From positions 1,178,001-1,242,000 of the forward strand of contig NZ_WHOH01000003.1 of the NCBI RefSeq assembly GCF_009741735.1: a stretch of DNA of 64,000 nucleotides. Direction: 5' to 3'. This DNA comes from Lentibacillus sp. JNUCC-1. Lineage in GTDB: Bacteria > Bacillota > Bacilli > Bacillales > Amphibacillaceae. A program made the translations under genes and the position numbers. This document shows, piece by piece, positions 1-10,286 of this stretch (the first letter of the stretch is position 1; each line of letters begins with the position of its first letter). The notes under the pieces were generated by a model that saw only the letters and a list, made by a program, of their open reading frames with translations, ran no database searches and was not told the origin of the DNA.

Positions 1-1228
1 TTTCGGCTCCTTTTTTAACACCCGTTCAAAATTACCTGTCGATTCCCAACGACATTGTAACCTTTAATAACCAGTCACCCATAGAAATTCCCAAAGTAAA
101 AGGAAATATAACCGTTGAAGCATCAAAAAGTGACATGATGACCCTTCAAAAATTGACACAGAATTTTACGCAGAACAATCCGGCAGCAGTGAGCTTGTTT
201 ATAAGCTGGCGGGGCTTCCCATTAAAAAGGTGAATGTTTCGATTCTGGATGATTTGAAAGTTGCTCCTGGTGGACAATCTATAGGAATACAACTGCAAAC
301 ACTTGGCGTACTTGTTGTGGGCCACCATTTAGTAAATGGGGAGGAAGGAAAAGTGTCCCCTGGTGAAGAAGCTGATATTGAAGTTGGTGATGTCATCCTG
401 GAGATAAATGGTAAAGAGGTTAAAAAAATGGATGATGTTAAACCGATTGTCAAGGAGGCTGGTAAAACCGGCGATCCCCTTGATTTGGTGATTAAGCGCG
501 GAAAAGATAAACACGAAACAACCCTTCATCCTGTAAAAAATAACACGGATGGTGAGTATCAGATTGGTTTGTATATCAGAGATTCTGCAGCGGGTATTGG
601 TACGATGACTTTTTATGAACCGGATTCCAAAAAATATGGTGCGCTTGGCCACGTTATTTCAGATATGGATACAAAAAAACCGATCGAGATTATGGATGGT
701 TCAATTGTGAATTCAACGATCACATCGATTCAAAAAGGAAATAATGGGTCACCGGGTGAAAAGCAAGCTACTTTCTCAACGACCGATAAAAAACTTGGCA
801 ATATCACAAAGAACAGCCCTTTCGGTGTGTTTGGGGTTCTTGAGGAAGCTATAGACAACGGCATACAAGATAAGGCGTTGCCGATTGCTTTATCACATGA
901 AGTGAAAGAAGGACCAGCACAAATTTATACAGTTGTTGAAGGCGAAAAGGTCGAAGCTTTTGACGTAGAAGTGATCAACAGTGCACCACAGAAATATCCT
1001 GCTACTAAAGGTATGATTGTTCAAGTAACAGATAAAGAATTGCTGGATAAAACAGGAGGAATTGTTCAGGGTATGAGTGGTAGCCCAATTATCCAAGATG
1101 GAAAGGTAATTGGTGCGGTAACACATGTTTTTGTTAATGACTCCACATCTGGTTATGGCGTGCATATCGAGTGGATGATGCAAGAAGCAGGTATTGATAT
1201 TTATAAAACAGAGGAACAGGCAAGTTAA
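1..1228 (+). CDS. spoIVB: SpoIVB peptidase (5'-partial, apparent frameshift)
   Basis: Serine peptidase of the S55 family, secreted from the forespore, which triggers SpoIVFB-dependent cleavage of pro-sigma-K. The start lies outside the window. Reading begins in the frame of base 3 and moves to the frame of the GTG at 230 near base 137; adding one G there (ATGATG to ATGGATG) joins the two. Downstream, a PDZ domain begins around the GGQSIG segment (base 272) and is followed by the S55 peptidase domain with the highly conserved RDSAAGIGT and GMSGSPI (catalytic serine) motifs. The C-terminus YGVHIEWM matches the family end. It sits directly before spo0A, as in other Bacillus species. The frameshift belongs to a window-wide pattern and is probably not real. 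Confidence 0.93.
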
Positions 1229-1229
1229 C

Positions 1230-1262
1230 AAAAAAGATCTGCACATGTTGCAGATCTTTTTT
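1230..1262. terminator. bidirectional terminator after spoIVB
   Basis: A near-perfect hairpin with a GATCTGCA/TGCAGATC stem is flanked by a run of A on the left and T on the right, immediately after the spoIVB stop codon. It should end spoIVB transcription and insulate spo0A. Confidence 0.9.
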
Positions 1263-1275
1263 ATTAGAAATTTTT

Positions 1276-1282
1276 TTCGACA
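1276..1282 (-). promoter_or_regulatory. 0A box (inverted) upstream of spo0A
   Basis: TTCGACA is the exact complement of the Spo0A-binding heptamer TGTCGAA. A related AGTCGAA (one mismatch) follows at 1298-1304. Together with the box at 1386-1392 they form a cluster upstream of spo0A, consistent with autoregulation by Spo0A~P. Confidence 0.6.
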
Positions 1283-1366
1283 AAACCATCAAAAAAAGTC
1301 GAATCACATCGAATAATCGAGTAAAGTAATGAAAATGGAAGGAAATTAATTTTTTTAACAAAATAA

Positions 1367-1393
1367 AAAGGAATTGTCATGTTTGTGTCGAAT
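1367..1393 (+). promoter_or_regulatory. sigma-H promoter of spo0A overlapping a 0A box
   Basis: AAAGGAATT (1367-1375), an 11-base spacer and GTCGAAT (1387-1393) fit the sigma-H consensus RNAGGAWWW-N11/12-RNMGAAT at every position. The -10 element overlaps a perfect 0A box TGTCGAA (1386-1392), so Spo0A bound there would compete directly with polymerase. The spo0A start codon is 42 bases downstream of the -10 element. Confidence 0.75.
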
Positions 1394-1434
1394 AATAATA
1401 AAGGGAAGCATAGTACAAAGGGGAGGAATTATTG

Positions 1435-2211
1435 ATGGAGAAAATATCTGTTTGTCTGGTTGATGATAACCGGGAATTAATTCAGTTGATGGAGGATTAT
1501 TTTGACACACAGGATGATATTCAAGTAACAGGGGTTGCCTATAATGGCAGAGAATGCCTGGATATAATAGAAGAAGCAGAGCCTGATGTTCTTGTTTTGG
1601 ATATTATTATGCCGCATGTTGATGGATTGGCCGTTATGGAAACGCTAAAGGGCATGGATTTAACCAAACACCCTAATGTCATTATGCTGACAGCTTTTGG
1701 TCAGGAAGAAGTTATGAAGAAAGCGGTCGATCTCGGTGCAGCTTACTTTATATTAAAACCATTTGACCTTGATCACTTAGGAGAACAAATTCGTCAGGTA
1801 TGCGGTTATCAATCACCATTGACAAACGGTGGACAACGCAATAAAAAAGATAAAAAACTGGACTTGGAAGCAAGCATTACAGCCATTATCCATGAAATTG
1901 GTGTCCCAGCGCATATCAAGGGCTACATGTATCTAAGAGAAGCGATTACAATGGTATATAATGACATAGAGCTTCTTGGATCCATTACAAAGGTCTTGTA
2001 TCCGGATATTGCCAAAAAGTATGGCACGACCGCCTCTAGAGTGGAGCGCGCTATCCGCCATGCCATAGAAGTTGCCTGGAGCCGAGGAAACATTGATTCC
2101 ATCTCGTCATTATTTGGTTATACTGTTTCAGTTTCCAAGGCGAAACCAACCAATTCTGAGTTTATTGCCATGGTGGCTGATCGGCTGCGGCTGGAGCATC
2201 GAGCGAGCTGA
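1435..2211 (+). CDS. spo0A: Stage 0 sporulation response regulator Spo0A
   Basis: Master regulator of entry into sporulation. It receives phosphate from the phosphorelay and binds 0A boxes. The N-terminal receiver domain shows the acidic pair DD near residue 10, the phospho-acceptor Asp in VLVLDIIMP, and the KPFD lysine near residue 107. The C-terminal DNA-binding domain includes the conserved [19 protein letters not shown] segment and the recognition region [21 protein letters not shown] 1435 is preferred over TTG 1432 because it is better spaced from GGGGAGG. The predicted 258 residues is the usual Spo0A size. The gene has its own terminator. Confidence 0.98.
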   Translation: MEKISVCLVDDNRELIQLMEDYFDTQDDIQVTGVAYNGRECLDIIEEAEPDVLVLDIIMPHVDGLAVMETLKGMDLTKHPNVIMLTAFGQEEVMKKAVDLGAAYFILKPFDLDHLGEQIRQVCGYQSPLTNGGQRNKKDKKLDLEASITAIIHEIGVPAHIKGYMYLREAITMVYNDIELLGSITKVLYPDIAKKYGTTASRVERAIRHAIEVAWSRGNIDSISSLFGYTVSVSKAKPTNSEFIAMVADRLRLEHRAS

Positions 2212-2218
2212 AATACAT

Positions 2219-2248
2219 AAAAGGAGCTGACTCAGTCAGCTCCTTTTT
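2219..2248. terminator. spo0A terminator, shared with convergent yqzF
   Basis: A GGAGCTGACT/AGTCAGCTCC stem with A and T runs on either side follows the spo0A stop by seven bases. It overlaps the last codon of the convergent gene and could serve both strands. Confidence 0.85.
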
Positions 2249-2480
2249 AATCTCTTCGTTTTTGTTTTTGGGCTTGACGCTTTCGGTCACGGTAGACAAT
2301 AAAGCCACCAATAAACCAAATACCTCCAACCAGGAGTGCCAGCCCGGCTATGAATTGTAATCCTGTGTTTATCATAAATGGATTCACTTCATTGAACAAA
2401 GAATCACGCATCAGTTTGATCCCGAAAGCCGCTATAATCCCTGGGATGACCAGGAGCGTTGCTGCAATAAGTCGAGCCAT
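2247..2480 (-). CDS. yqzF: DUF2627 family membrane protein (YqzF-like)
   Basis: A 77-residue protein with two hydrophobic segments, at about residues 5-20 and 38-63, separated by a short loop, and a strongly basic tail (YRDRKRQAQKQKRR). The opening MARLIAATLLVIPGIIA and the KLMRDSLF segment match the DUF2627/YqzF family, which sits between spo0A and the bkd cluster in B. subtilis too. Its function is unknown. It is convergent with spo0A and divergent from bcd. Confidence 0.75.
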   Translation of the reverse strand: MARLIAATLLVIPGIIAAFGIKLMRDSLFNEVNPFMINTGLQFIAGLALLVGGIWFIGGFIVYRDRKRQAQKQKRRD

Positions 2481-2661
2481 AGGTTGTCTGTTCCCCTTAA
2501 GAATAATATCAATACATAAACATCATAGCAAATTAGAAGCGAGAACGAAATGAATTTGCCAAAAAATACATCGTCATGTAAACTAGAACCAGTTGTCCAA
2601 AATAGTATAGCGTATCAAGTGTTAAATCATCACATATTTTTACGGTTTTACAACGCTATAT

Positions 2662-2675
2662 TTAAAGCGCTTACA
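2662..2675. promoter_or_regulatory. cre-like site (CcpA) upstream of bcd
   Basis: TTAAAGCGCTTACA differs from the optimal catabolite-responsive element TGAAARCGYTTWCA at one base. It lies about 130 bases upstream of the bcd start in the only sizeable gap before the operon (2481-2806), so glucose repression of branched-chain keto acid oxidation is likely. No convincing sigma-54 -24/-12 promoter was found in the same gap. Confidence 0.65.
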
Positions 2676-2806
2676 AGGAGTGGGGAATTGCATATGTTTT
2701 GAAAGGGGGCATTGTTTTTATTTTCCGTTTGGATCAAATACGTGTATATTAATAACATAAAGCAACAGATATATATATGAGTGAACAGGACAAGGAGGAA
2801 ATAGAA

Positions 2807-3901
2807 ATGGAAATTTTTAACTACATGGAGAAATATGAATACGAACAATTGGTGCTTTGCCATGATAAAAGCTCAGGTTTGAAGGCTATTATTGCTATAC
2901 ATGATACGACACTTGGACCAGCACTTGGCGGCTGCCGTATATGGCCATATGAAACAGAGGAAGAAGCCATCGAGGATGCTCTCCGACTCGCTAAAGGCAT
3001 GACTTATAAAAATGCGGCTGCCGGTCTTGACCTCGGAGGCGGAAAAGCGGTCATTATTGCTGATCCAAAGAAAGACAAGAACCCGGAAATGTTCCGAGCG
3101 TTTGGACGATACGTTCAAGGGCTGAACGGTCGCTACATTACAGCTGAAGATGTAGGCGCAACGGAACAAGACATGGACATTATACATAAGGAGACAGACT
3201 TTGTTACAGGTATATCCAAAGAATTTGGATCTGGGGGCAACCCATCTCCCGTCACCGCATATGGCATTTATATTGGGATCAAAGCATCTGCTAAAGAAGC
3301 GTTTGGTTCTGATGATCTAAATGGAAAAACAGTTGCTGTACAGGGTGTCGGAAATGTTGCTTTTGAGTTATGCAATTACCTGCACAAAGACGGTGCCAAA
3401 CTAATTGTAACGGATATTCATAAAGAAGCCGTGGATCGTGCTGTTCAGGCCTTTGGGGCTGAGGCAGTTGAGCCGGACGCCATCTATGATGTACAATGTG
3501 ACATTTTTGCACCTTGTGCGCTTGGGGCTGTCATTAACGATGACACCATACCACGCTTGAGTGCAAAAGTGATTGCAGGTTCCGCCAATAATCAGCTTAA
3601 GACAGAAAAACATGGGAACGTTCTACATGAAAAAGGGATTTTGTACGCTCCTGATTATGTGATCAACTCAGGCGGCGTGATTAATGTGGCAGATGAACTT
3701 ATCGGCTACAATGAAGCACGGGCCATGCGTAAGGTGGAAACCATTTATGATAATCTGATGGAAATCTACCAGATCTCAAAGCAGGAGAACATTCCTACTG
3801 CAGAAGCAGCCGATCGTCTTGCCGAGGACAGAATCGAATCTGCGCGTAAATCCCGTTATCAATTCTTTCCTGACCGCCATCATATTTTGAGCAGACGGTA
3901 A
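2807..3901 (+). CDS. bcd: Leucine/valine (branched-chain) dehydrogenase
   Basis: NAD-dependent oxidative deamination of leucine, isoleucine and valine to 2-oxo acids, feeding the dehydrogenase complex encoded next. Visible features are the N-terminal ALGGCR and [19 protein letters not shown] segment, which carries the catalytic lysines, followed by the Rossmann motif VQGVGNVA, the APCALG segment and the [12 protein letters not shown] segment. The start ATG 2807 has an AAGGAGG at 2792-2798, giving 364 residues as in other Bcd proteins. It is first in a tight operon. Unlike B. subtilis, no ptb, buk or bkdR gene accompanies it here. Confidence 0.95.
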   Translation: MEIFNYMEKYEYEQLVLCHDKSSGLKAIIAIHDTTLGPALGGCRIWPYETEEEAIEDALRLAKGMTYKNAAAGLDLGGGKAVIIADPKKDKNPEMFRAFGRYVQGLNGRYITAEDVGATEQDMDIIHKETDFVTGISKEFGSGGNPSPVTAYGIYIGIKASAKEAFGSDDLNGKTVAVQGVGNVAFELCNYLHKDGAKLIVTDIHKEAVDRAVQAFGAEAVEPDAIYDVQCDIFAPCALGAVINDDTIPRLSAKVIAGSANNQLKTEKHGNVLHEKGILYAPDYVINSGGVINVADELIGYNEARAMRKVETIYDNLMEIYQISKQENIPTAEAADRLAEDRIESARKSRYQFFPDRHHILSRR

Positions 3902-3939
3902 GAAAACTAAACAAAGGCAAAGGAAGGAGCGCATATATC

Positions 3940-5360
3940 GTGGCGAAAGATTATGATGTTGCCATTTTGGGTGGCGGCACGGGTGGTTACGTTGCTGCAA
4001 TTCGAGCCTCACAGCTCGGATTGCAAGTTGCCCTGGTGGAAAGCGGGGAGTTAGGGGAACATGTCTGCACAGAGGCTGTATCCCATCTAAATCGCTTTTA
4101 AGAAGTGCTGAGGTGTATAAGCAAACAAAGGATGCTCATGAATACGGTATTGAGGTTCAGGATGTCAGCCTGAACTTTGATCGTGTTCAAGACCGTAAAA
4201 GGACAATCGTCAACACGTTGCACCAAGGCGTTAAAGGGTTAATGAAGAAAGGAAAGATTGACGTTTACGAAGGGTACGGCCGTATTCTGGGACCGAGTAT
4301 TTTCTCACCTGTAGCCGGAACAATTTCCATTGAGCATGACAACGATGACGAGAATACGATGATCGTTCCCAAAAACGTCTTAATTGCGACAGGGTCCAGC
4401 CCCAAATCACTGCCCGGCCTCAAAATTGACGGGACACATGTGTTAACCTCAGATGAGGCGTTGGAACTTGAAACACTGCCAAAATCAATGATAATTGTGG
4501 GTGGCGGTGTTATAGGAGTGGAGTGGGCTTCGATGCTTGCTGACTTTGGCGTAGAAGTAACGGTGTTGGAGTTCATGGACCGTATTTTACCGACTGAAGA
4601 CAATGATATTTCGAAAGAAGCAAAAAAACTTCTCGCCAAAAAAGGAATTACCTTCCAAACCTCAGCTAAAGTGCTGCCAGACACTTTAACAATCCAAGAC
4701 AGTGTGTCGATTGATGCAGAAATTAATGAACAAACAGAAACGTTCACAGCGGAAAAAATGCTTGTTTCAGTAGGCAGGCGGGCAAATGTTGATAATATTG
4801 GCCTGGAGAATACCGATATCATAATTGACAACGGGTTTATTCAAACCAATGATATGTATCAAACTAAGGAATCGCATATATATGCAATTGGTGATGTTAT
4901 TGGCGGATTGCAGCTGGCTCATGTTGCTTCTCATGAAGGGATTGCAGCAGTTGAGCATATGGCTAATCAGCATCCAGCCCCGATTCAGGAAGAACACGTG
5001 CCAATTTGTGTGTATTCTTCACCGGAAATTGCGCGTGTCGGATTGACTGAAAAACAAGCAATAGAACAGGGCTTGAACATTAAAACAGCCAAATTTCCAT
5101 TTAAAGCTGTTGGTAAAGCGCTTGTCCACGGTGAGACGAATGGTTTTGTGAAAATTATTTCCAATAAAGATAATGACGATCTTGTCGGTGTGCACATGAT
5201 TGGACCGCATGTGACCGATATGATTTCTGAAGCTGGTCTCGCCAAAGTGCTTGACGCCACAGCCTGGGAAGTTGCAGAAACCATTCACCCTCATCCAAGC
5301 TTATCAGAGGTGATAGGTGAAGCTGCGCTGGCTGTGGATGGCAAACAAATACACGGATAA
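3940..5360 (+). CDS. lpdV: Dihydrolipoyl dehydrogenase E3 of the branched-chain complex (apparent frameshift)
   Basis: E3 flavoprotein that reoxidises lipoamide of the BkdB subunit using NAD. It begins at GTG 3940 after AAGGAAGGAG. The FAD-binding GGGTGGY motif follows, but the frame breaks at the G run 4054-4057. Adding one G restores the redox-active disulfide region [13 protein letters not shown] and joins the downstream frame (ATG-initiated part from 4113). Further on are the NAD-binding [10 protein letters not shown], the second FAD segment [13 protein letters not shown], and the C-terminal interface motif HPHPSLSE. The repaired length is about 474 residues, normal for E3. The break is judged a sequence error, since the rest is intact and the operon otherwise coherent. 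Confidence 0.93.
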
Positions 5361-5390
5361 CTATGATTCAATTATGAAGGAGGTTATTTC

Positions 5391-6385
5391 ATGGCTGATG
5401 CACGCCATAAAGAACTGGGTTTAACAGATGAAGACGTCCTGGAGATGTTTAAAACAATGCTTTTGGCCAGAAAATTGGATGAGAGAATGTGGCTCCTGAA
5501 TCGAGCCGGAAAAATTCCTTTCGTTATTTCCTGTCAAGGTCAGGAAGCAGCCCAAGTCGGCGCAGCTTTTGCGCTCGATCGAGACAACGATTATACAGCA
5601 CCGTATTATCGGGATCTTGGGGTTGTGCTGGCGTTTGGCATGACGGCCAAAGATCTAATGTTATCAGCTTTCGCCAAAGCAGAAGACCCAAACTCGGGCG
5701 GACGTCAGATGCCGAGCCACTTTGGTCAGAAAAAGAATCGCATTCTAACAGGTTCTTCGCCTGTCACAACACAATTGCCGCACGCAGTTGGTGTTGCTTT
5801 GGCAGCAAAAATGGACCAAAAAAATATCGCTTCGTTTGTAACACTCGGAGAAGGTTCATCCAATCAGGGCGATTTCCACGAAGGTTTGAACTTTGCAGGT
5901 GTACATAAGCTTCCTGTGATTACAATGGTGGAAAATAATAAATATGCGATTTCTGTTCCCATTCAAAAGCAGCTCGCATGCGAGAAGGTTTCTGACCGTG
6001 CGCAAGGCTATGGCATGCCGGGCATCACTGTGGACGGTAATGACCCCTTGCTGTATTTGAAGTCGTTAAAGAGGCAAGAGAACGGGCTGTAAGCGGTGAA
6101 GGTCCGACGATGATCGAGGCGTTGACTGATAGATATACCGCGCACTCCAGTGACGATGATGATCGGTTGTATCGTGAAAAGGGTGAAGTCGAGGAAGCGA
6201 AAAAGAAAGATGCGATTGTTTCTTTTGCGGCATATTTACGCAATGCAGGTCTATACGACGAAGAAACAGAAGAAGCATTACACAAAGAAGTCGATAAAAT
6301 TGTAAATGAAGCTACGGATTATGCTGAGAACGCACCATATGCAGCACCGGAAGATGCTTTAAAATATGTTTATGAAGAAGTGTAG
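5391..6385 (+). CDS. bkdAA: 2-oxoisovalerate dehydrogenase E1 alpha (apparent frameshift)
   Basis: Thiamine diphosphate-binding alpha half of E1, which decarboxylates branched-chain 2-oxo acids. GEGSSNQGDFHEGLNFA followed by VENNKYAIS is the ThDP motif (GDG...NN type). The frame breaks near base 6050: adding one G (TTGCTG to TTGGCTG) restores a continuous VKEARERAVSGEGPTMIEA segment and joins the downstream part, which contains the conserved HSSDDDDRLYR phosphorylation-loop region. The repaired protein is about 331 residues, the family norm. The start ATG 5391 follows AAGGAGG. Confidence 0.93.
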
Positions 6386-6400
6386 GGAGGGGGAACAATC

Positions 6401-7384
6401 ATGCCAGTTATGACCTATATTCAGGCTGTGACAACAGCTCTTAAAGAAGAAATGCAACGGGATGACAATGTGTTTATTCTTGGGGAAGACGTTGGAAAGA
6501 AAGGCGGAGTGTTTCGCGCCACTGATGGCCTGTATGATGAATTTGGTGAAGCACGTGTTCTTGATACGCCGCTAGCGGAATCTGCTATTGCAGGTGTTGG
6601 GATCGGGGCAGCCATGTATGGCAAACGGCCAGTCGCGGAAATGCAATTTGCGGACTTTATTATGCCTGCTGTCAATCAGATCATTTCTGAAGCATCACGT
6701 CTCAGGTATCGATCAAACAATGATTGGTCATGCCCAATTACAATTCGTGCGCCATATGGCGGCGGCGTTCATGGCGCTTTGTATCATTCTCAGTCTGTTG
6801 AAGCGGTGTTTGCCAATCAGCCGGGATTAAAGATCGTGATGCCGTCCACACCATATGATGTAAAAGGTCTTTTAAAGGCGGCTATTCGGGATAATGATCC
6901 AGTTTTGTTTTTCGAACATAAGCGTGCTTACCGTCTGCTAAAAGGCGAGGTGCCTGAAGAAGATTATGTGCTTCCGATTGGGAAAGCAGATGTGAAGCGA
7001 GAAGGTTCCGATATCACCATTATTACTTACGGGTTATGTGTTCAATTCGCATTGCAAGCCGCTGAAAAGCTTGCCGAAGAAGGCATTGATGCACACATAC
7101 TTGACTTGAGGACCATTTACCCGCTGGATCAGGAAGCGATTATTGAAGCTGCCCAAAAAACAGGTAAGGTTCTCCTGATTACTGAAGACAACAAAGAAGG
7201 CAGTATTCTAGGTGAAGTAGCAGCTATCATATCTGAAAACTGCTTGTTTGATCTTGATGCTCCAATTCAGCGTCTTGCTGGTCCGGATATTCCGGCCATG
7301 CCTTATGCACCGCCAATGGAGAAGTTTTTCATGATCAACCCGGATAAAGTTGAAAAGGCAATGCGTGAACTGGCGGAATTTTAA
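6401..7384 (+). CDS. bkdAB: 2-oxoisovalerate dehydrogenase E1 beta
   Basis: Beta subunit of E1, which completes the heterotetrameric decarboxylase with BkdAA. It opens with a strongly conserved MTYIQAVTTALKEEM and FILGEDVGKKGGVF, has the PLAESAIAGVGIGAAM and EMQFADFI segments, and the C-terminal transketolase domain ends at ITEDNKEGSILGEVAA. Its 327 residues match the family. It lies 15 bases after bkdAA, with GGGAGGGGG before ATG 6401. Confidence 0.97.
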   Translation: MPVMTYIQAVTTALKEEMQRDDNVFILGEDVGKKGGVFRATDGLYDEFGEARVLDTPLAESAIAGVGIGAAMYGKRPVAEMQFADFIMPAVNQIISEASRLRYRSNNDWSCPITIRAPYGGGVHGALYHSQSVEAVFANQPGLKIVMPSTPYDVKGLLKAAIRDNDPVLFFEHKRAYRLLKGEVPEEDYVLPIGKADVKREGSDITIITYGLCVQFALQAAEKLAEEGIDAHILDLRTIYPLDQEAIIEAAQKTGKVLLITEDNKEGSILGEVAAIISENCLFDLDAPIQRLAGPDIPAMPYAPPMEKFFMINPDKVEKAMRELAEF

Positions 7385-7402
7385 ACGAAAGGAGGAAATG
7401 CA

Positions 7403-8686
7403 ATGACCATTGAAAAAATAAATATGCCTCAGCTTGGAGAAAGTGTTACAGAAGGCACGATTAGCACATGGCTCGTTAAGGAAGGTGACCATGTCAATAA
7501 ATATGATCCCATTGCAGAAGTCATGACGGACAAAGTCAATGCAGAAGTACCGTCATCCTTCAGTGGTGTGATCAAAGATATTATCGCGCAGGAAGGCGAC
7601 ACGCTTGAAGTCGGATCGTTGATGTGCCACATCGAGATTGAAGGCGCTGCGGAGCGTCCGGAAGAATCTGACTCAGATAGTCAATCCAAGTCAAATCAAG
7701 AAGGTTCGGCTGAGCCATCGGATCAATCTTCTGATCAATCCATGAAAAAACGCTATTCACCGGCAGTTCTGAGATTATCTCAGGAACACGGCATTAATCT
7801 TGAAGAAGTTAGCGGAACTGGGCGTGGCGGCCGAATTACACGTAAGGATATTGAGGCTGTCATCGCTCAGGGTGGGAAAGCCTCTGCCGATACACAGAAA
7901 CAAGAGGTCAAACCAGAGCAGGAAATGCCTTCTGCATCAACAGAATCCGCTCCCAAGCCGACGGCAGTTCCGGTGGATTCACAGGCCGGTGACGTTGAGA
8001 TTCCTGTTAAAGGTGTTCGTAAGATGATTGCGGATAACATGGTTAAGTCCAAAACAGAGATCCCTCATGCTTGGATGACGGTGGAAGTCGATGTAACGAA
8101 CCTGGTCGCATTACGCAACCAGGTGAAAAATGAATTCAAGCAAAATGAAGGGTATTCGCTGACATATTTTGCATTCTTTGTGAAAGCTGTTGCCCAAGCT
8201 TTGAAAGAATACCCAATTTTGAACAGCACATGGGCTGGAGACCGGATTATCAAGAAAAAAGATATCAATATCTCCATCGCTGTTGCCAAAGATGATGAAT
8301 TGTTTGTCCCGGTTATTAAACAAGCTGATGAACTGACAGTTAAAGGCATCGCTAGAAACATTTACGAGCTTGCTCAAAAAGCGCGCAACGGTAAATTAAC
8401 AGCAGAAGATATGCAGGGTGGCACGTTTACAGTAAATAACACAGGCTCTTTCGGCTCTGTTTCTTCCATGGGTGTCATTAATCACCCTCAGGCAGCCATT
8501 TTGCAAGTTGAATCTATTGTAAAGCGTCCTGTTATTATTAATGATATGTTTGCGGCCCGTGACATGGTTAACCTTTCATTGTCGCTGGACCACCGTGTGC
8601 TGGACGGACTTGTGTGCGGGCGATTCTTAAACCGTGTGAAAAACATTCTTGAAGAAATGAATGCCCAAACCACTTCAATTTATTAA
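7403..8686 (+). CDS. bkdB: Branched-chain E2 lipoamide acyltransferase
   Basis: E2 core of the branched-chain 2-oxo acid dehydrogenase complex; it transfers the acyl group from lipoate to CoA. Residues 1-75 form a lipoyl domain, with the lipoylated lysine expected at K44 in VMTDKVNAEV. A flexible Ser/Gln/Glu-rich linker follows. The E3-binding domain (RYSPAVLRLSQEHGI to TRKDIEAVI) spans about residues 115-152. The C-terminal catalytic domain ends in SLSLDHRVLDG with the active-site His and Asp. It has 427 residues and a strong AAAGGAGG. It is the last gene of the bkd operon proper. Confidence 0.97.
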   Translation: MTIEKINMPQLGESVTEGTISTWLVKEGDHVNKYDPIAEVMTDKVNAEVPSSFSGVIKDIIAQEGDTLEVGSLMCHIEIEGAAERPEESDSDSQSKSNQEGSAEPSDQSSDQSMKKRYSPAVLRLSQEHGINLEEVSGTGRGGRITRKDIEAVIAQGGKASADTQKQEVKPEQEMPSASTESAPKPTAVPVDSQAGDVEIPVKGVRKMIADNMVKSKTEIPHAWMTVEVDVTNLVALRNQVKNEFKQNEGYSLTYFAFFVKAVAQALKEYPILNSTWAGDRIIKKKDINISIAVAKDDELFVPVIKQADELTVKGIARNIYELAQKARNGKLTAEDMQGGTFTVNNTGSFGSVSSMGVINHPQAAILQVESIVKRPVIINDMFAARDMVNLSLSLDHRVLDGLVCGRFLNRVKNILEEMNAQTTSIY

Positions 8687-8775
8687 TCAATGAATTGAAA
8701 TCTGGGAATGGAATTGATAAGCTAAAGATGGGTGAATGATAACGATCCCCATTAATTTTCAAGGAGTTGAAAGAA

Positions 8776-9207
8776 TTGGATTTCAATCTATTTATGAACG
8801 ACGTTGTAGATGTGGCACGTACAGATATAAAAGAGGCAGGATATGAAGAATTAACGACACCCGAAGAAGTGGATACGGCTCTTTCCAGAGAAGGCACCAC
8901 ACTGGTAATGGTTAATTCCGTATGCGGATGTGCTGGGGGTGTAGCACGTCCAGCGGCAGCAAATGCCATACATTATGACAAGCGCCCGGATCATTTGGTG
9001 ACCGTTTTTGCTGGTCAGGACCGGGAAGCGACTGAAGAAGCCAGAACCTACTTTAAAGGGTTTCCACCTTCTTCACCTTCATTTGCCTTTTTGAAAGACG
9101 GCGAAATCGTAACGATGATCGAACGTCATGACATTGAAGGATTTACGGCTATGGACGTCGTTGGCAAGTTGCAAAACCTGTTTGATGAATATTGTGAAGA
9201 AGTTTAA
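8776..9207 (+). CDS. brxB: Bacilliredoxin BrxB (YqiW family)
   Basis: A small thioredoxin-fold protein that removes bacillithiol from oxidised protein thiols. The CGC active site is seen in [16 protein letters not shown]. The conserved [17 protein letters not shown] and the C-terminal FDEYCEEV match the BrxA/BrxB family; linkage to bkdB matches YqiW (BrxB). TTG 8776 is chosen because AAGGAG at 8761-8766 is nine bases upstream, whereas the in-frame TTG at 8767 abuts that site. The bacillithiol reductase candidate YpdA is also in this window (58897). Confidence 0.92.
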   Translation: MDFNLFMNDVVDVARTDIKEAGYEELTTPEEVDTALSREGTTLVMVNSVCGCAGGVARPAAANAIHYDKRPDHLVTVFAGQDREATEEARTYFKGFPPSSPSFAFLKDGEIVTMIERHDIEGFTAMDVVGKLQNLFDEYCEEV

Positions 9208-9221
9208 ATCCTGAAATGATG

Positions 9222-9262
9222 AAATGGGGCTGTCTCAGTTAAAGCGGGCCAGCCCCATTTTT
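9222..9262 (+). terminator. terminator after brxB
   Basis: AAATGGGGCTG and CAGCCCCATTT pair across a 17-base loop and are followed by T residues. It closes the bkd-brxB unit. Confidence 0.8.
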
Positions 9263-9299
9263 AAATATGATGAGATGTTATAAAAGGGAATGACCGCAT

Positions 9300-10286
9300 G
9301 TGAAAATAGGTTATCGTACAATTAAAACAGCACTTGGTACACCTGTTGCCATACTGATTGCACAACTTTTCGGGGTATCGAATGTGGCCACTGCGGGAAT
9401 TTTAACGATATTATGCATACAGCCTTCACGGAAAAAATCCATGCTGAGTGCTTGGGACAGGTTTCTGGCGTGTATACTTGCAACATTGTTTTCTGCTTTG
9501 TTTTTTGAATTGCTGGGATATAACCCAATAGTATTGGGTGTGTTGCTTGCTGTTTTTATACCGGTGACAGTTTGGTTGAACATCACCACCGGTATCGTAA
9601 CCAGCTCCGTCATTATCTTAAATTTATATGCGTTTGGCCAATTTTCATGGCCTTTCTTGGTTGATCAATTTGTTTTGATTTCCATCGGTGTGGGAACAGC
9701 TCTTCTTTTGAATCTATATATGCCAAGCCTTGATAGAAGGCTCGAACAAGAGCAAAAAAAGCTTGAGATAAATTTTCGAATAATCTTGTCTGAAATCGCT
9801 CTATATATTAGAAATAAGAATCAAAATTGGGACGGTAAAGAGCTGAAAGAATCAGAGGAGATTCTTACGGAAGCGATGCATCTGGTTGAATTGGATAAGG
9901 AAAATCATATGCTGCGATCGGAACACCCGTATTATGATTATTTCAAAATGCGGAAAAGGCAGTTAGAAACATTGAGACGTATGCTGCCACTGGTCACTAG
10001 GCTCTCTGTGGAAGCTGAAACATCTGAGGAAATTGCAGCGTTTTTCGAGCGCCTGTCTCGTTCTGTTCACCCGGGAAATACAGCGATTTATTTTCTTGAT
10101 GAGCTTAAGAATATCCGTAAGGCGTTTAATGATGAGGCCTTGCCCGATAATCGGAAAGAATTCGAAACCCGCGCAAATTTGTACCGGCTCCTGTATGAGA
10201 TTGAGCAATATCTAAAATATAAACATCAATTTAAAAAGAGTGATTTAGCAAAAGATAAAAATAAAAAGACTGGTTCAGCCACTTGA
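9300..10286 (+). CDS. yqjA: YqjA-like membrane protein (DUF939, aromatic acid exporter family)
   Basis: The N-terminal half (about residues 10-140) has several hydrophobic helices, including TPVAILIAQLFGVSN and a long segment around VLGVLLAVFIPVTVWL. The C-terminal half is soluble and helical, rich in charged residues (LEQEQKKLEINF and following), as in the YqjA/ArAE-like family. Transport function is inferred from the family only. The GTG start at 9300 has only a weak AAGGGAATG upstream. The position after brxB matches B. subtilis yqiW-yqjA order. Confidence 0.8.
   Translation: MKIGYRTIKTALGTPVAILIAQLFGVSNVATAGILTILCIQPSRKKSMLSAWDRFLACILATLFSALFFELLGYNPIVLGVLLAVFIPVTVWLNITTGIVTSSVIILNLYAFGQFSWPFLVDQFVLISIGVGTALLLNLYMPSLDRRLEQEQKKLEINFRIILSEIALYIRNKNQNWDGKELKESEEILTEAMHLVELDKENHMLRSEHPYYDYFKMRKRQLETLRRMLPLVTRLSVEAETSEEIAAFFERLSRSVHPGNTAIYFLDELKNIRKAFNDEALPDNRKEFETRANLYRLLYEIEQYLKYKHQFKKSDLAKDKNKKTGSAT

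Noticed and set aside
2641..2776. Possible sigma-54 (-24/-12) promoter before bcd, as used for bkd in B. subtilis
   Set aside because: The best candidate GG...GC pair (2677 and 2690) has the wrong spacing by one base and poor flanks; no BkdR gene is nearby.
4265..4831. A 188-codon reading frame on the minus strand inside lpdV
   Set aside because: It is antisense to well-conserved E3 sequence, is Ser/Thr/Ile-rich without domain character, and lacks a ribosome-binding site.
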